NCBI RefSeq assembly: GCF_001721685.1
Contig: NZ_CP012502.1
Coordinates: 1,302,001-1,366,000, forward strand
Length of the DNA: 64,000 nt
Direction of reading: 5' to 3'
DNA from: Salisediminibacterium beveridgei
Lineage (GTDB): Bacteria > Bacillota > Bacilli > Bacillales > Salisediminibacteriaceae
Shown one piece after another: positions 28,622-37,568 of the stretch; positions within the stretch are counted from its first letter, which is position 1; the number at the start of each line of letters is the position of its first letter. Both the position numbers and the translations under genes were made by a program. The notes under the pieces are model-generated. The model was given only the letters and a program-made list of their open reading frames with translations, had not been told where the DNA came from and made no database searches.

Positions 28622-28661
28622 GCGGAACGCTGAATAATTCAATTACAAGGAGGAAAAAAGC

Positions 28662-29672
28662 ATGATTACAGAAGAAATTGCAATATTACTAGGTATTGGT
28701 CTTGTTATTGTAGCTCTTGCGGTACTGTTTACATTTGTACCGGTAGCCCTATGGATTTCAGCATGGGCAGCAGGCGTGAAAGTAGGTATTTTCCAACTCG
28801 TCGGTATGCGACTGCGTCGCGTTATCCCGCATCGTGTTGTTAATCCGCTGATTAAAGCGGTAAAAGCAGGACTGGATATCAGTACAAACAAGTTAGAAGG
28901 TCACTATCTCGCAGGTGGTAACGTAGACCGCGTTGTCAATGCCTTAATTGCGGCACAACGTGCAAATATTGATCTGACATTTGAACGCTGTGCGGCGATC
29001 GATCTCGCCGGTCGTGACGTACTGGAAGCGGTTCAAATGAGTGTTAACCCGAAAGTGATTGAAACACCGTTTATTGCTGGTGTTGCCATGGACGGAATTG
29101 AGGTAAAAGCAAAAGCAAGAATCACTGTACGTGCAAACATCGACCGCCTGGTTGGTGGTGCTGGTGAAGAGACGATCATCGCCCGAGTAGGTGAAGGGAT
29201 TGTTTCCACGATCGGTTCTGCAAAGAATCATGCGGAAGTCCTTGAGAATCCAGACATGATTTCCCAAACTGTACTTAAAAAAGGTCTGGATGCCGGAACA
29301 GCTTTTGAAATTCTATCGATTGATATTGCAGACATCGATATCGGCAAGAACATTGGTGCCGGTCTTCAGACAGATCAGGCAGAGGCAGACAAGAAAATTG
29401 CTCAGGCGAAAGCCGAGGAACGTCGTGCCATGGCTGTTGCTGAAGAACAGGAAATGAGAGCCCGCGTAGAAGAAATGCGAGCGAAGGTTGTCGAAGCAGA
29501 GGCCGAAGTTCCAATGGCCATGTCAGAAGCACTCAGAAAAGGGAAGCTTGGCGTTATGGACTATATGAACTACAATAACATCAAAGCAGATACCGATATG
29601 CGTGATTCGATTGGCAAAGCAACAAATGATGACGAAGACGGTATTGAACGTAACCCGCACCGTGATCGATAA
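28662..29672 (+). CDS. floA: Flotillin-like protein FloA
   Basis: This 336-residue membrane scaffold organizes lipid microdomains. An N-terminal membrane helix (about 5-27) with the conserved [19 protein letters not shown] is followed by the SPFH domain and an EA-rich coiled coil ([23 protein letters not shown], about 250-290). Similarity to B. subtilis FloA (YqfA) is very high throughout. AAGGAGGAAAAAAG precedes the ATG. It lies between an NfeD protease and a single-helix protein, a gene trio kept in sigma-W regulons. Confidence 0.97.
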   Translation: MITEEIAILLGIGLVIVALAVLFTFVPVALWISAWAAGVKVGIFQLVGMRLRRVIPHRVVNPLIKAVKAGLDISTNKLEGHYLAGGNVDRVVNALIAAQRANIDLTFERCAAIDLAGRDVLEAVQMSVNPKVIETPFIAGVAMDGIEVKAKARITVRANIDRLVGGAGEETIIARVGEGIVSTIGSAKNHAEVLENPDMISQTVLKKGLDAGTAFEILSIDIADIDIGKNIGAGLQTDQAEADKKIAQAKAEERRAMAVAEEQEMRARVEEMRAKVVEAEAEVPMAMSEALRKGKLGVMDYMNYNNIKADTDMRDSIGKATNDDEDGIERNPHRDR

Positions 29673-29717
29673 TAAGTCAGTTAATCATGTCTGACAGATG
29701 AAGGGAGCGTGTCAGCA

Positions 29718-30245
29718 ATGGCAGGAATCATTACACTTTTGTTCGAAAGCCCTCTTCTGTTATTTTTCCTGATTGCGGCGATCCTGAGTTTCTTTCAAAG
29801 CAAGGGTAAGGAGCAGCGAAAGCAAAATGAACGGCAGCCCAAACGGGAAGAAACTGAGGTTGATGAAATTGACTGGCGGGATATTTTCCGCCAAGAGGAA
29901 ACAACTGAACAAAAGGCTCCGAAGCAAGAGCCTGTTCCACCCCGATATGATGCAGATGACCGAAGAACTGATTCGGAAAAAGCAAAGGATTCTGGAACTC
30001 AAATGAGCGATAAATGGCAACAGCAATACCGTGAACTGGAAAAGAAGAAGCGCCAAGCTGCAAAATCTGCTTCGAAAGTTTCGGATTCCCCGATTGAGAT
30101 GGGGGAAATTGCCAGAACGAAGAAGCCGAAAATTGCACTTGATTTCAGTCAAGTATCCCGAGATGAAGCGGTTAAAGGCGTTATTTGGGCAGAAATTCTC
30201 GGAAAGCCCATATCCATGCGTAAAGATAAATCAATTCGACGTTGA
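29718..30245 (+). CDS. YqfB-position single-helix membrane protein, unknown role
   Basis: This 175-residue protein has one N-terminal membrane helix (about residues 8-26), a long charged, Gln/Glu/Lys-rich linker, and a short C-terminal motif (SQVSRDEAVKGVIWAEILGKP). The end of that type (AEILG.P followed by basic residues) recurs in proteins found after floA in Bacillaceae. In B. subtilis yqfB holds this place in the sigma-W operon. The ATG at 29718 follows AAGGGAG by 10 bases; a GTG at 29709 is too close. The function is not known, and a role with the flotillin is inferred from position only. Confidence 0.75.
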   Translation: MAGIITLLFESPLLLFFLIAAILSFFQSKGKEQRKQNERQPKREETEVDEIDWRDIFRQEETTEQKAPKQEPVPPRYDADDRRTDSEKAKDSGTQMSDKWQQQYRELEKKKRQAAKSASKVSDSPIEMGEIARTKKPKIALDFSQVSRDEAVKGVIWAEILGKPISMRKDKSIRR

Positions 30246-30255
30246 CATTGTAGCG

Positions 30256-30298
30256 AAGAGAAAGCTGTCCCCATCTGCAGGGGGGCAGCTTTTCTCTT
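30256..30298 (+). terminator. Terminator of nfeD-floA operon
   Basis: AAGAGAAAGCTG.CCCC pairs with GGGG.CAGCTTTTCTCTT (one bulge) around the loop ATCTGCA. Confidence 0.85.
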
Positions 30299-30300
30299 AT

Positions 30301-30390
30301 ACTTCAGGAATGTTTACATCCGTTAAAGGATTAAAGTATACGTGCAACTAAGGCTTGCACCATTGGCATGGCGGGAGGCCAAGTTTTCTT
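30301..30390 (+). repeat. Copy 2 of a ~90-nt repeated intergenic element
   Basis: This copy is related to 16879-16971. It can form GTGCAA/TTGCAC (loop CTAAGGC) and TTGGC/GCCAA, followed by GTTTTCTT. It lies directly between the floA-operon terminator and the proposed phoH promoter, so it is probably a separate unit rather than part of either gene. In B. subtilis the sporulation genes yqfC and yqfD occupy this interval. Confidence 0.5.
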
Positions 30391-30399
30391 CAAAATACT

Positions 30400-30428
30400 T
30401 TGCAGTGATTTAATTCTGGTGGTAAAGT
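30400..30428 (+). promoter_or_regulatory. Possible promoter of phoH
   Basis: TTGCAG (30400-30405), 17-base spacer, TAAAGT (30423-30428), about 50 bases before the chosen start. Moderate match. Confidence 0.45.
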
Positions 30429-30478
30429 TAAATAAGAAATGACCAATCATGAATGAGATAGTAAGGAGACTGAGTTTA

Positions 30479-31441
30479 TTGAATGAAGTAAATCAAACCA
30501 TTGAAATTAAAGCCAATGACGCAAATGAAGTTCAAACTTTATTTGGACCAAATGATCGCCATTTAAAAAGGCTTGAAGAACTATATGAAGTATCTCTGCA
30601 CTCTAGAGGGCAAATCGTAAACCTTAAATCAAATGCTGAAACAGCGGAGAAGATTTCCCTGATTCTGCATACGCTTTTAGATCTCATTCGAAAGGATGTA
30701 TCCATAAAAGAGAGGGATATCGTCTATGCAGCCCAGCTTGCGGATCAGGGACAAATAGATGAAATGGTCGATTTGTATGATGACAAAATCACGGTGACAG
30801 CCAAAGGCAAACCGATTTTGGCAAAGACATTGGGGCAACGTCATTACGTCAAGGCTATTCGCAATCATGATATTGTCTTTGGTATTGGTCCCGCTGGAAC
30901 CGGGAAAACATATCTCGCCGTTGTCCTTGCTGTTCATGCTCTGAAGGAGGGCCAGGTTAAACGGATCGTGCTGACACGTCCGGCGGTTGAAGCTGGAGAA
31001 AATCTTGGTTTTCTGCCGGGAGATTTAAAGGAGAAAGTGGATCCATATTTAAGGCCATTATATGATGCCTTGCACGATGTTCTTGGTGTCGAACATACGC
31101 TTCGTCTGATGGAAAGAGGTACCATTGAAATTGCGCCACTTGCATACATGAGAGGCCGCACACTAGATGATTCGTTTGTGATTCTCGATGAAGCACAGAA
31201 TACAACAGGTGAACAGATTAAAATGTTTCTCACCCGACTTGGATTTGGATCCCGCATGGTTGTAACTGGAGATATTACACAAATTGATTTACCGAAAGGC
31301 AAGGAATCCGGACTGAAGATTGCAATAAATATACTGGGTGATGTAAAGGGGATTTCTTTTATTCATTTACAATCACAAGATGTTGTCCGCCATACATTGG
31401 TTCAACGCGTTATTGATGCATACGAACGCAATGAGACATAG
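30479..31441 (+). CDS. phoH: PhoH-family ATPase
   Basis: This protein of about 320 residues has an N-terminal KH-like region and a P-loop ATPase domain with Walker A GPAGTGKTYL near 138-147 and Walker B VILDEAQN near 235. It often lies beside ybeY, as here, and is thought to act in RNA metabolism. I chose TTG at 30479 because AGTAAGGAG lies about 10 bases upstream and the length then equals the B. subtilis protein. The ATG at 30449 has no Shine-Dalgarno. It is the first gene of the run phoH-pgpH-ybeY-dgkA. Confidence 0.93.
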   Translation: MNEVNQTIEIKANDANEVQTLFGPNDRHLKRLEELYEVSLHSRGQIVNLKSNAETAEKISLILHTLLDLIRKDVSIKERDIVYAAQLADQGQIDEMVDLYDDKITVTAKGKPILAKTLGQRHYVKAIRNHDIVFGIGPAGTGKTYLAVVLAVHALKEGQVKRIVLTRPAVEAGENLGFLPGDLKEKVDPYLRPLYDALHDVLGVEHTLRLMERGTIEIAPLAYMRGRTLDDSFVILDEAQNTTGEQIKMFLTRLGFGSRMVVTGDITQIDLPKGKESGLKIAINILGDVKGISFIHLQSQDVVRHTLVQRVIDAYERNET

Positions 31442-31469
31442 GGTTGTGATGATGTTACGGAGGTGAATC

Positions 31470-33725
31470 ATGTCGAAGAGATCGCCCATTGACCAGCAGA
31501 AATGGTGGAAAAAAATAAGAGACCACCGTTATAGTCGTATGATTATTTTTTCGGTACTGGCTCTTGTAACGTATTTGATGCTTTTTTCCAATGTCGTTCC
31601 TGATTATCTTGATATAGAACCTGGATTAGTTTCTGAACAGGATATCCATTCACCATTAACCATTGAGCACAAAACGGAAACAGATCGGCTTGCAGAGGAA
31701 GCGGTTGATGATGTAGAACCGGTTTATGCCATGAAACCCCGCTATGCTCAAAATCAAATTGAACGAATTCAGGATTTATTTCAACGGGTGCAATTTGTCA
31801 GAGACGAGACGCTGAAGACCTATGAGTCTTTTGAATCGGAACAGGAAAATCGAGACAATAATAACACGGATGAAGATCCGGTCACGAATTTTTCAGAAGA
31901 AGTGGATTATGCTGAATTTGATCAGGATGAAATGCTGGCAATGCTTCGTGGCGAATTGCCACAGGAAATCAATGATCAGCTGAGCGATGACACACTCGTT
32001 ACATTACTTACGGCGAATGAAGATCAACTGCAGCTTGCGAGAGAGGCTTCAACCAGTGCTGTGCACGATGTCATGAGTGAAGAGATTAAAATGGATGAAG
32101 TGACGGAGGCGAAAGAAGAAGCAGAGGAAATCGTTCGTAACACACCAGGCGGTGTCGTGATTCGCTCTGCCATTACTGATATTGTTCGTTATGGCGTCAC
32201 AGCAAATTACATGATTGATGAAGAGGCAACGGCTGATGCTCGCCAACAGGCAATCGAAAATATTGAACCCTCCATGATCAGAGAAGGACAGATCATTGTC
32301 GAAGAAGGACAAGTCATTACAGCGGATATCTACCAACAGTTGTCCACTGTGGGATTGACAGAGGAAGTGAATTATTATTATCCGTTTATTGGTTTGGCAA
32401 TTATCGTTCTATTGATTACAGTCATGCTTGCATATTACCTTGGAGATGCGAAGACTTCCCTCAAGACGAATAATACGCATTTATTGATGTATTTGTTGAT
32501 ATACACGATTACCCTTTCGATTATGAAATTATCGAGTTTTTTGCATCAGCTTGACATTGGCGGGATTCAGTATCTTGTACCTGCAGCTGCTGGCACAATG
32601 CTGATCACAGTTTTGATTCATTCTAGGGTAGCCTTATTCAGCGGCATATTATTTTCAATGATTGCGAGCATCATGTTCAATGATCTCAGTTCTTCGATGT
32701 TCGATGCTTCTCAAGGACTGTTTGTATTTTTCAGTTGTCTCGCAGGGATATTCTACCTGATAAGGTCTCAGTCAACGATGAGAATGCTCAATAGCGGAAT
32801 GGTTACTTCCGGTGTCAGTATATTGACGGTTGCAGCTATTTTAATGCTGAAGAATGCACAATATGGGTGGATTGAGATTTCATTTAATCTTGGATTTGCA
32901 GCTCTAGCCGGGATCATTGCGGCGATTCTTGCGATTGGCATTCTGCCTTTCCTGGAAACGGCTTTTGGTATACTCTCCACATCGCGTCTGATCGAATTAT
33001 CCAATCCAAACCATCCTTTATTAAGAAAAATATTGCTGGAAGCTCCGGGCACGTATCATCACAGTGTGATGGTGGCAAATCTGTCTGAATCAGCCTGTGA
33101 AGCTATTGGTGCAAACGGCCTGCTCGCAAGAGTGGCGTCCTATTATCATGATATTGGAAAGACAAGACGTCCCCACTTTTTTATTGAAAATCAGATGGGC
33201 GGAAAGAATCCGCATGACAATCTCTCACCGCAGCTGAGTAAGACGATTATTACCGCGCATCCATATGACGGAGCAGAAATGCTCAGATCTCATAAAATGC
33301 CTAAGGAGATTATTGATATTGCAGAACAGCATCATGGTACAACGTGCTTGAAATATTTTTATTATAAAGCAAAGGAAGATGATCCTGATATTAAAATGGA
33401 AGACTTTCGCTATCCAGGGCCAATTCCGAACACTAAAGTTTCTGCAGTGGTGGGAATTGCTGACTCCGTCGAAGCAGCTGTACGTTCAATGAAACAGCCA
33501 ACGATTGAAAACATTGATACGCTTGTACGGAAAATCATAAACGACAGGCTTGACGACGATCAGTTTGATGAATGCGATCTGACAATCAAAGAATTACACA
33601 AGGTTGCCAAATCGATGCTGGAAACATTGCAAGGAACGTTCCATTCACGAATTGAATATCCTGACGATACACCGACAGATCAGGAAAGCAGCATTCTACC
33701 TGTGAAGAAAGAGAGGGCTGAATAA
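31470..33725 (+). CDS. pgpH: PgpH, membrane HD-domain c-di-AMP phosphodiesterase
   Basis: This 751-residue protein (YqfF family) has one N-terminal helix and a long acidic extracellular 7TMR-HDED domain (about 50-310). A seven-helix membrane part (about 315-510) and a cytoplasmic HD domain follow, with HHSVMVANL near 529 and YYHDIGKTRRP near 558. It hydrolyses cyclic di-AMP to pApA and so affects potassium and osmotic balance. ACGGAGGTGA precedes the start. It is about 40 residues longer than B. subtilis YqfF, mainly in the acidic extracellular part (EQENRDNNNTDEDP). The stop overlaps ybeY by one base. Confidence 0.95.
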   Translation: MSKRSPIDQQKWWKKIRDHRYSRMIIFSVLALVTYLMLFSNVVPDYLDIEPGLVSEQDIHSPLTIEHKTETDRLAEEAVDDVEPVYAMKPRYAQNQIERIQDLFQRVQFVRDETLKTYESFESEQENRDNNNTDEDPVTNFSEEVDYAEFDQDEMLAMLRGELPQEINDQLSDDTLVTLLTANEDQLQLAREASTSAVHDVMSEEIKMDEVTEAKEEAEEIVRNTPGGVVIRSAITDIVRYGVTANYMIDEEATADARQQAIENIEPSMIREGQIIVEEGQVITADIYQQLSTVGLTEEVNYYYPFIGLAIIVLLITVMLAYYLGDAKTSLKTNNTHLLMYLLIYTITLSIMKLSSFLHQLDIGGIQYLVPAAAGTMLITVLIHSRVALFSGILFSMIASIMFNDLSSSMFDASQGLFVFFSCLAGIFYLIRSQSTMRMLNSGMVTSGVSILTVAAILMLKNAQYGWIEISFNLGFAALAGIIAAILAIGILPFLETAFGILSTSRLIELSNPNHPLLRKILLEAPGTYHHSVMVANLSESACEAIGANGLLARVASYYHDIGKTRRPHFFIENQMGGKNPHDNLSPQLSKTIITAHPYDGAEMLRSHKMPKEIIDIAEQHHGTTCLKYFYYKAKEDDPDIKMEDFRYPGPIPNTKVSAVVGIADSVEAAVRSMKQPTIENIDTLVRKIINDRLDDDQFDECDLTIKELHKVAKSMLETLQGTFHSRIEYPDDTPTDQESSILPVKKERAE

Positions 33726-34189
33726 TGCCGGCATTTGAAATTGATATTCTTGATGAAACAGAACAACTTGAAGAGACGCTTCTGGATGTGATTCATCAAA
33801 TTTTGGAGACTGCGATGAAGCTTGAAGGGACAGTTTCAGGTACAGAAGTATCGATTTCCATTGTTGATGACGAACGTATTCAGGAGTTGAACCGGGATTA
33901 CCGGGATAAAGATCGTGCGACAGATGTACTCTCTTTTGCTTTGAATGAGGGAGAGGAAGAGGTGACGATGGAGGGCATGCCCGATATTCTCGGTGATATC
34001 GTGATTTCGTTGCCTGCAGCAAAGCGGCAGGCACGGGCTTACGGCCATTCTTTAGAACGGGAAATTGCCTTTCTCAGTGTTCATGGCTTTTTGCATTTAA
34101 CCGGTTATGATCACGGCAATGATGAGGAAGAAAAACGGATGTTCACCCGACAAGAGGAGATATTGTCAGCCCATGGAATTAAAAAATAA
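33725..34189 (+). CDS. ybeY: Endoribonuclease YbeY, rRNA maturation
   Basis: This 154-residue metal-dependent RNase is needed for 16S rRNA 3'-end processing and ribosome quality control. The zinc motif HGFLHLTGYDH lies near 119-129 with its three histidines, and the upstream RATDVLSFAL motif is present. Coupling with pgpH is by TAATG. The 3' end overlaps dgkA by 17 bases. The phoH-pgpH-ybeY-dgkA-era order is that of B. subtilis. Confidence 0.96.
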   Translation: MPAFEIDILDETEQLEETLLDVIHQILETAMKLEGTVSGTEVSISIVDDERIQELNRDYRDKDRATDVLSFALNEGEEEVTMEGMPDILGDIVISLPAAKRQARAYGHSLEREIAFLSVHGFLHLTGYDHGNDEEEKRMFTRQEEILSAHGIKK

Positions 34190-34562
34190 ACGACCGTTTT
34201 TCTCATTTCGCAGGTTAAGGCAAAGTTTTGTATATGCTGTGCAGGGAATCCGATTTACCTGGCAAAGGGAACAAAATTTCAGAATTCATTCGGTCATCTC
34301 ACTTGCAGTTCTTATTCTTGCCCAGTTGCTGCAGGTACCTTATCTTGAACAGGTTATGCTTCTGGTTGTAATTGGAGCAGTGATCGGAATGGAACTGATT
34401 AATACAGCACTTGAACACGTTGTAGATCTGGTTGTTCAATCGTATGATGATCGAGCGAAGGTGATTAAGGATACAGCTGCAGGCGCCGTGTTTATTTTTT
34501 CCATCACGGCGGCAATCATTGGTCTGATGATTTTCATTCCTCACGTGATCAAGTGGTTGTAG
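34173..34562 (+). CDS. dgkA: Undecaprenol/diacylglycerol kinase
   Basis: This 129-residue, three-helix membrane kinase has the active-site motif GMELINTALEHVVD (about 71-84) and the following DRAKVIKDTAAGAV. In Gram-positive bacteria this family phosphorylates undecaprenol to supply the cell-wall lipid carrier. I chose the ATG at 34173, with AAGAGGAG about 13 bases upstream inside ybeY. Longer in-frame starts lie inside the ybeY zinc motif and are unlikely. cdd (cytidine deaminase), usually next, is missing here. Confidence 0.93.
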   Translation: MELKNKRPFFSFRRLRQSFVYAVQGIRFTWQREQNFRIHSVISLAVLILAQLLQVPYLEQVMLLVVIGAVIGMELINTALEHVVDLVVQSYDDRAKVIKDTAAGAVFIFSITAAIIGLMIFIPHVIKWL

Positions 34563-34641
34563 TCAGAATCCTTTTTAAAAATCTACTAGTATAAGTAAAA
34601 GCAAACAGGTTCATTATACAGCCTGAAAACGGAGGATTTTC

Positions 34642-35559
34642 ATGAATATCGAGAAGCAAGAGCAGAAAAAGTCCGGGTTTGCAGCATTGATTGGCAGACC
34701 GAATGTTGGAAAATCAACGCTGTTGAACCAGGTACTTGGTCAAAAAGTCGCGATTATGAGTGATAAACCACAGACGACAAGAAACCGGATTCAAGGTGTA
34801 TTGACAGATGACAGAGGCCAAATTGTCTTTATTGATACACCTGGCATCCATAAGCCGAAACATCGCCTGGGTGATTTCATGACAAAACTGGCTCAGCAGG
34901 CACTTCGCGAAGTCGATGTTGTGTTATTTCTTGTTGATGCCAAAGAAGGGAAAGGTGCGGGTGATGAGTATATCATCCGTAAAATGGAGAATTTAGAGAC
35001 GCCTGTTTTTTTGATTATTAATAAAATCGACGAAGTTCATCCGGACAAATTGTTTGAAATTATCACAGCATACAAAGATTTATATCCGTTCGCTGAAGTG
35101 ATTCCAGTTTCTGCATTAAATGGGAATAATGTAGAGACCCTGCTCGAACAACTTTATCACTATTTGGAAGAGGGGCCGATGTATTACCCGGAGGATCAGG
35201 TGACCGATCACCCGGAACGGTTTCTCATTTCAGAAATGATTCGTGAAAAAATTCTTCATCTCACAGAAGAAGAAATCCCTCATTCAATTGCTGTTGAAAT
35301 CGAACAGATCAAACGTCGTAAGAAGGGGAATAAAGTCTATGTAGCAGCAGCTGTTATCGTGGAACGGAAATCCCAAAAAGGGATTATCATTGGGAAGCAA
35401 GGTGCGATGATCAAAGAGATCGGCGAACAAGCCAGAGAAGATATCCGCAACCTCTTAGGAACAGATATCTATCTCGAACTGTTTGTTAAGGTTGAGGAAG
35501 ACTGGCGGAATAAACCAAGAACATTGAAAGAATTCGGTTACAACGAGGACGATTACTAA
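34642..35559 (+). CDS. era: GTPase Era
   Basis: This 305-residue essential GTPase acts in 16S rRNA processing and 30S assembly. The G1 motif GRPNVGKST lies near 18-26, followed by DTPGIH near 65 and NKID near 128. The C-terminal KH domain (with [15 protein letters not shown], about 240) binds the 3' end of 16S rRNA. GGAGGA precedes the ATG. It works with YbeY and YqeH, which are also in this window. Length is normal. Confidence 0.98.
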   Translation: MNIEKQEQKKSGFAALIGRPNVGKSTLLNQVLGQKVAIMSDKPQTTRNRIQGVLTDDRGQIVFIDTPGIHKPKHRLGDFMTKLAQQALREVDVVLFLVDAKEGKGAGDEYIIRKMENLETPVFLIINKIDEVHPDKLFEIITAYKDLYPFAEVIPVSALNGNNVETLLEQLYHYLEEGPMYYPEDQVTDHPERFLISEMIREKILHLTEEEIPHSIAVEIEQIKRRKKGNKVYVAAAVIVERKSQKGIIIGKQGAMIKEIGEQAREDIRNLLGTDIYLELFVKVEEDWRNKPRTLKEFGYNEDDY

Positions 35560-35579
35560 GGGCCGACAGGAAAGTGGCG

Positions 35580-36356
35580 ATGGGCATGCTTCACAAAGTT
35601 GAAGGGATTGTGATCCGTACAAACGATTACGGAGAAACACATAAGATCGTTACAATCTTTACAAGAGAATATGGGAAAGTGGCACTGATGGCAAGGGGAG
35701 CGAAACGTCCAAAAAGCCGCCTTGCCTCAGCTTCACAACTTTTTATTCAAGGTGTGTTTGTCTTTCAGCGCCATAAAGGTATGGGCTCTCTCAATTCTGC
35801 AGATATCATCGATTCATTCCGCATGATTCGAAGCGATATCCTCCTGACAAGTTATGGTGCTTGTATGATTGAATTGATTGATCGCCTCTTGGAAGATGGC
35901 CAGTCTGACCCCGAGCTCTATGAAATCCTGTATCAACTTCTTTTCCGGTTAAATGACGGGGAAGATGCTGATGTCCTTCTGTCTATCATGGAAATTAAAA
36001 TGATGACCCGGGCAGGGGCGGCACCGGTTTTGCATCAATGTGCATCCTGTGGTTCAGCTGAACTGCCTTTTCAATTTTCCCTTCGATACGGCGGGGCGCT
36101 CTGTCGCAGGTGTCTTCATTTCGACCCTTATGTCATGAAAGCTGATCCGAAAGTGATGAAACTTCTCAGGATGTTTCAATCGATCAACCCGGTCCGGATC
36201 GGGAAACTCAACGTGAAAGAAGAAACAAAAGCACAATTAAATCAGCTGATTGATTTGTACTATCAGGAGTTTATTGGACTGAAGCTCAGATCAAAACGGT
36301 TCTTAGAACAGATGCATTCTTTTACTGATGAGGTGAATAAAAAGAACAACGATTGA
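35580..36356 (+). CDS. recO: DNA repair protein RecO
   Basis: This protein of about 258 residues has an N-terminal OB fold (EGIVIRTNDYGETHKIVTIF), a helical domain, and a zinc-binding module with CASC near 153 and CRRC near 174. It loads RecA onto SSB-coated single strands with RecR. Three in-frame starts (GTG 35574, ATG 35580, ATG 35586) follow ACAGGAAAG; the last aligns with the B. subtilis start, and I took the middle one by spacing. yqzL, a small gene found between era and recO in relatives, is absent. The stop overlaps the glyQS promoter. Confidence 0.93.
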   Translation: MGMLHKVEGIVIRTNDYGETHKIVTIFTREYGKVALMARGAKRPKSRLASASQLFIQGVFVFQRHKGMGSLNSADIIDSFRMIRSDILLTSYGACMIELIDRLLEDGQSDPELYEILYQLLFRLNDGEDADVLLSIMEIKMMTRAGAAPVLHQCASCGSAELPFQFSLRYGGALCRRCLHFDPYVMKADPKVMKLLRMFQSINPVRIGKLNVKEETKAQLNQLIDLYYQEFIGLKLRSKRFLEQMHSFTDEVNKKNND

Positions 36357-36381
36357 CAACCGGGCTTTTTTTAAGTACGAT
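36353..36381 (+). promoter_or_regulatory. Sigma-A promoter of glyQS
   Basis: TTGACA (36353-36358), 17-base spacer, TACGAT (36376-36381). It overlaps the recO stop codon and is positioned to transcribe the T-box leader. Confidence 0.7.
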
Positions 36382-36410
36382 TTGAAGGTAGTAAAACAAT
36401 AATTTTCACA

Positions 36411-36634
36411 AAGACGAAGAGTAGTAACAGGTTTGTTTGTGCTGAACCCTTTTTAGGGCAGCGAATCCGGGGCGGTGGGAGCCGGATGACAGTGCAGCAT
36501 CTGTGAAGGCATTTCCGAGTGAAGCAGTGATAAAAGCAGGTGCGCGTTCTTTGCGCACAATTAGGGTGGAACCGCGGGTAAAATAACTCCCGTCCCTATG
36601 TCATTCAACCGGCATAGGGACGGGAGTTTTCTAT
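36411..36634 (+). promoter_or_regulatory. Glycine T-box riboswitch
   Basis: This leader senses uncharged glycyl-tRNA. Stem I carries AGTAGTA near 36420, an apical GGGCGGTG...GCC element near 36473, and the specifier GGC at 36508-36510 in the context GAAGGCATTTC, which pairs with the GCC anticodon. The T-box sequence AGGGTGGAACCGCG lies at 36563-36576. A 16-bp perfect terminator stem (36585-36600 with 36613-36628) is followed by TTCTATT. Binding of uncharged tRNA-Gly would favour the antiterminator and let glyQS be made. Confidence 0.97.
36585..36634 (+). terminator. T-box regulated terminator before glyQ
   Basis: AACTCCCGTCCCTATG and CATAGGGACGGGAGTT form a perfect 16-bp stem, 12-base loop, followed by a T-rich tail. 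It is the off state of the glycine T-box. Confidence 0.95.
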
Positions 36635-36677
36635 TGTCCGGAGATTTACAAAAAAACAAGAATTTGGAGGGATTGAC

Positions 36678-37568
36678 ATGAATGTGCAGGACATGATTTT
36701 AACACTGCAGGATTTCTGGGGGAAGCAACACTGTCTTCTTTTGCAACCATATGATGTGGAGAAAGGTGCAGGCACGATGAACCCGATGACGTTTTTAAAA
36801 AGCCTGGGACCTGAGCCGTGGAACGTGGCTTATGTCGAACCGTCAAGACGTCCGGCAGACGGCAGATATGGAGAGAATCCAAATCGACTGTATCAGCACC
36901 ATCAGTTTCAGGTCATCATGAAACCGTCCCCGGATAACATTCAGGATCTGTATCTTGAAAGCCTGAGGAAGCTTGGGATTAATCCGGAAGAACATGATAT
37001 CCGGTTTGTTGAAGACAACTGGGAAGCACCAACGCTTGCCGCCTGGGGGCTTGGCTGGGAAGTCTGGCTTGATGGCATGGAAATCACTCAGTTCACCTAT
37101 TTCCAACAGGTGGGAGGGTTGGACGCAAAGCCTGTATCAGTTGAAATCACATATGGATTGGAACGCCTTGCCTCCTATATTCAAGATAAAGAAAACGTCT
37201 ACGATCTTGAATGGGTCAATGGCTTTACTTACGGCGATGTGTTTTTACAAAATGAATACGAACAATCCAAATATGCCTTTGAAACAGCGAATACCGACAT
37301 GCTTTTTACATTGTTTTCCACCTATGAGAAAGAAGCGGTAGCTGCAATGAACGAAGGGCTTGTCATTCCTTCCTATGATTATGTTTTGAAGTGTTCCCAT
37401 GTATTCAATCTTCTGGATGCAAGAGGTGCAATATCCGTGACCGAACGAACAGGCTACATCGGAAGAGTACGAAACCTGGCCAGAAAATGTGCTTCAAAAT
37501 ACGTGGAAATTCGCGAAAATCTGGGATTCCCAATGTTGAAAGAGAAGGAGGAAGCAGACGATGAATAA
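36678..37568 (+). CDS. glyQ: Glycyl-tRNA synthetase alpha subunit
   Basis: This 296-residue class II catalytic subunit of the heterotetrameric GlyRS starts [17 protein letters not shown], and the motif [18 protein letters not shown] (about 54-71) is diagnostic. It activates glycine for tRNA-Gly. AATTTGGAGGGATTG precedes the start. It is controlled by the T-box leader and overlaps glyS by 8 bases. Length is normal. Confidence 0.98.
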   Translation: MNVQDMILTLQDFWGKQHCLLLQPYDVEKGAGTMNPMTFLKSLGPEPWNVAYVEPSRRPADGRYGENPNRLYQHHQFQVIMKPSPDNIQDLYLESLRKLGINPEEHDIRFVEDNWEAPTLAAWGLGWEVWLDGMEITQFTYFQQVGGLDAKPVSVEITYGLERLASYIQDKENVYDLEWVNGFTYGDVFLQNEYEQSKYAFETANTDMLFTLFSTYEKEAVAAMNEGLVIPSYDYVLKCSHVFNLLDARGAISVTERTGYIGRVRNLARKCASKYVEIRENLGFPMLKEKEEADDE

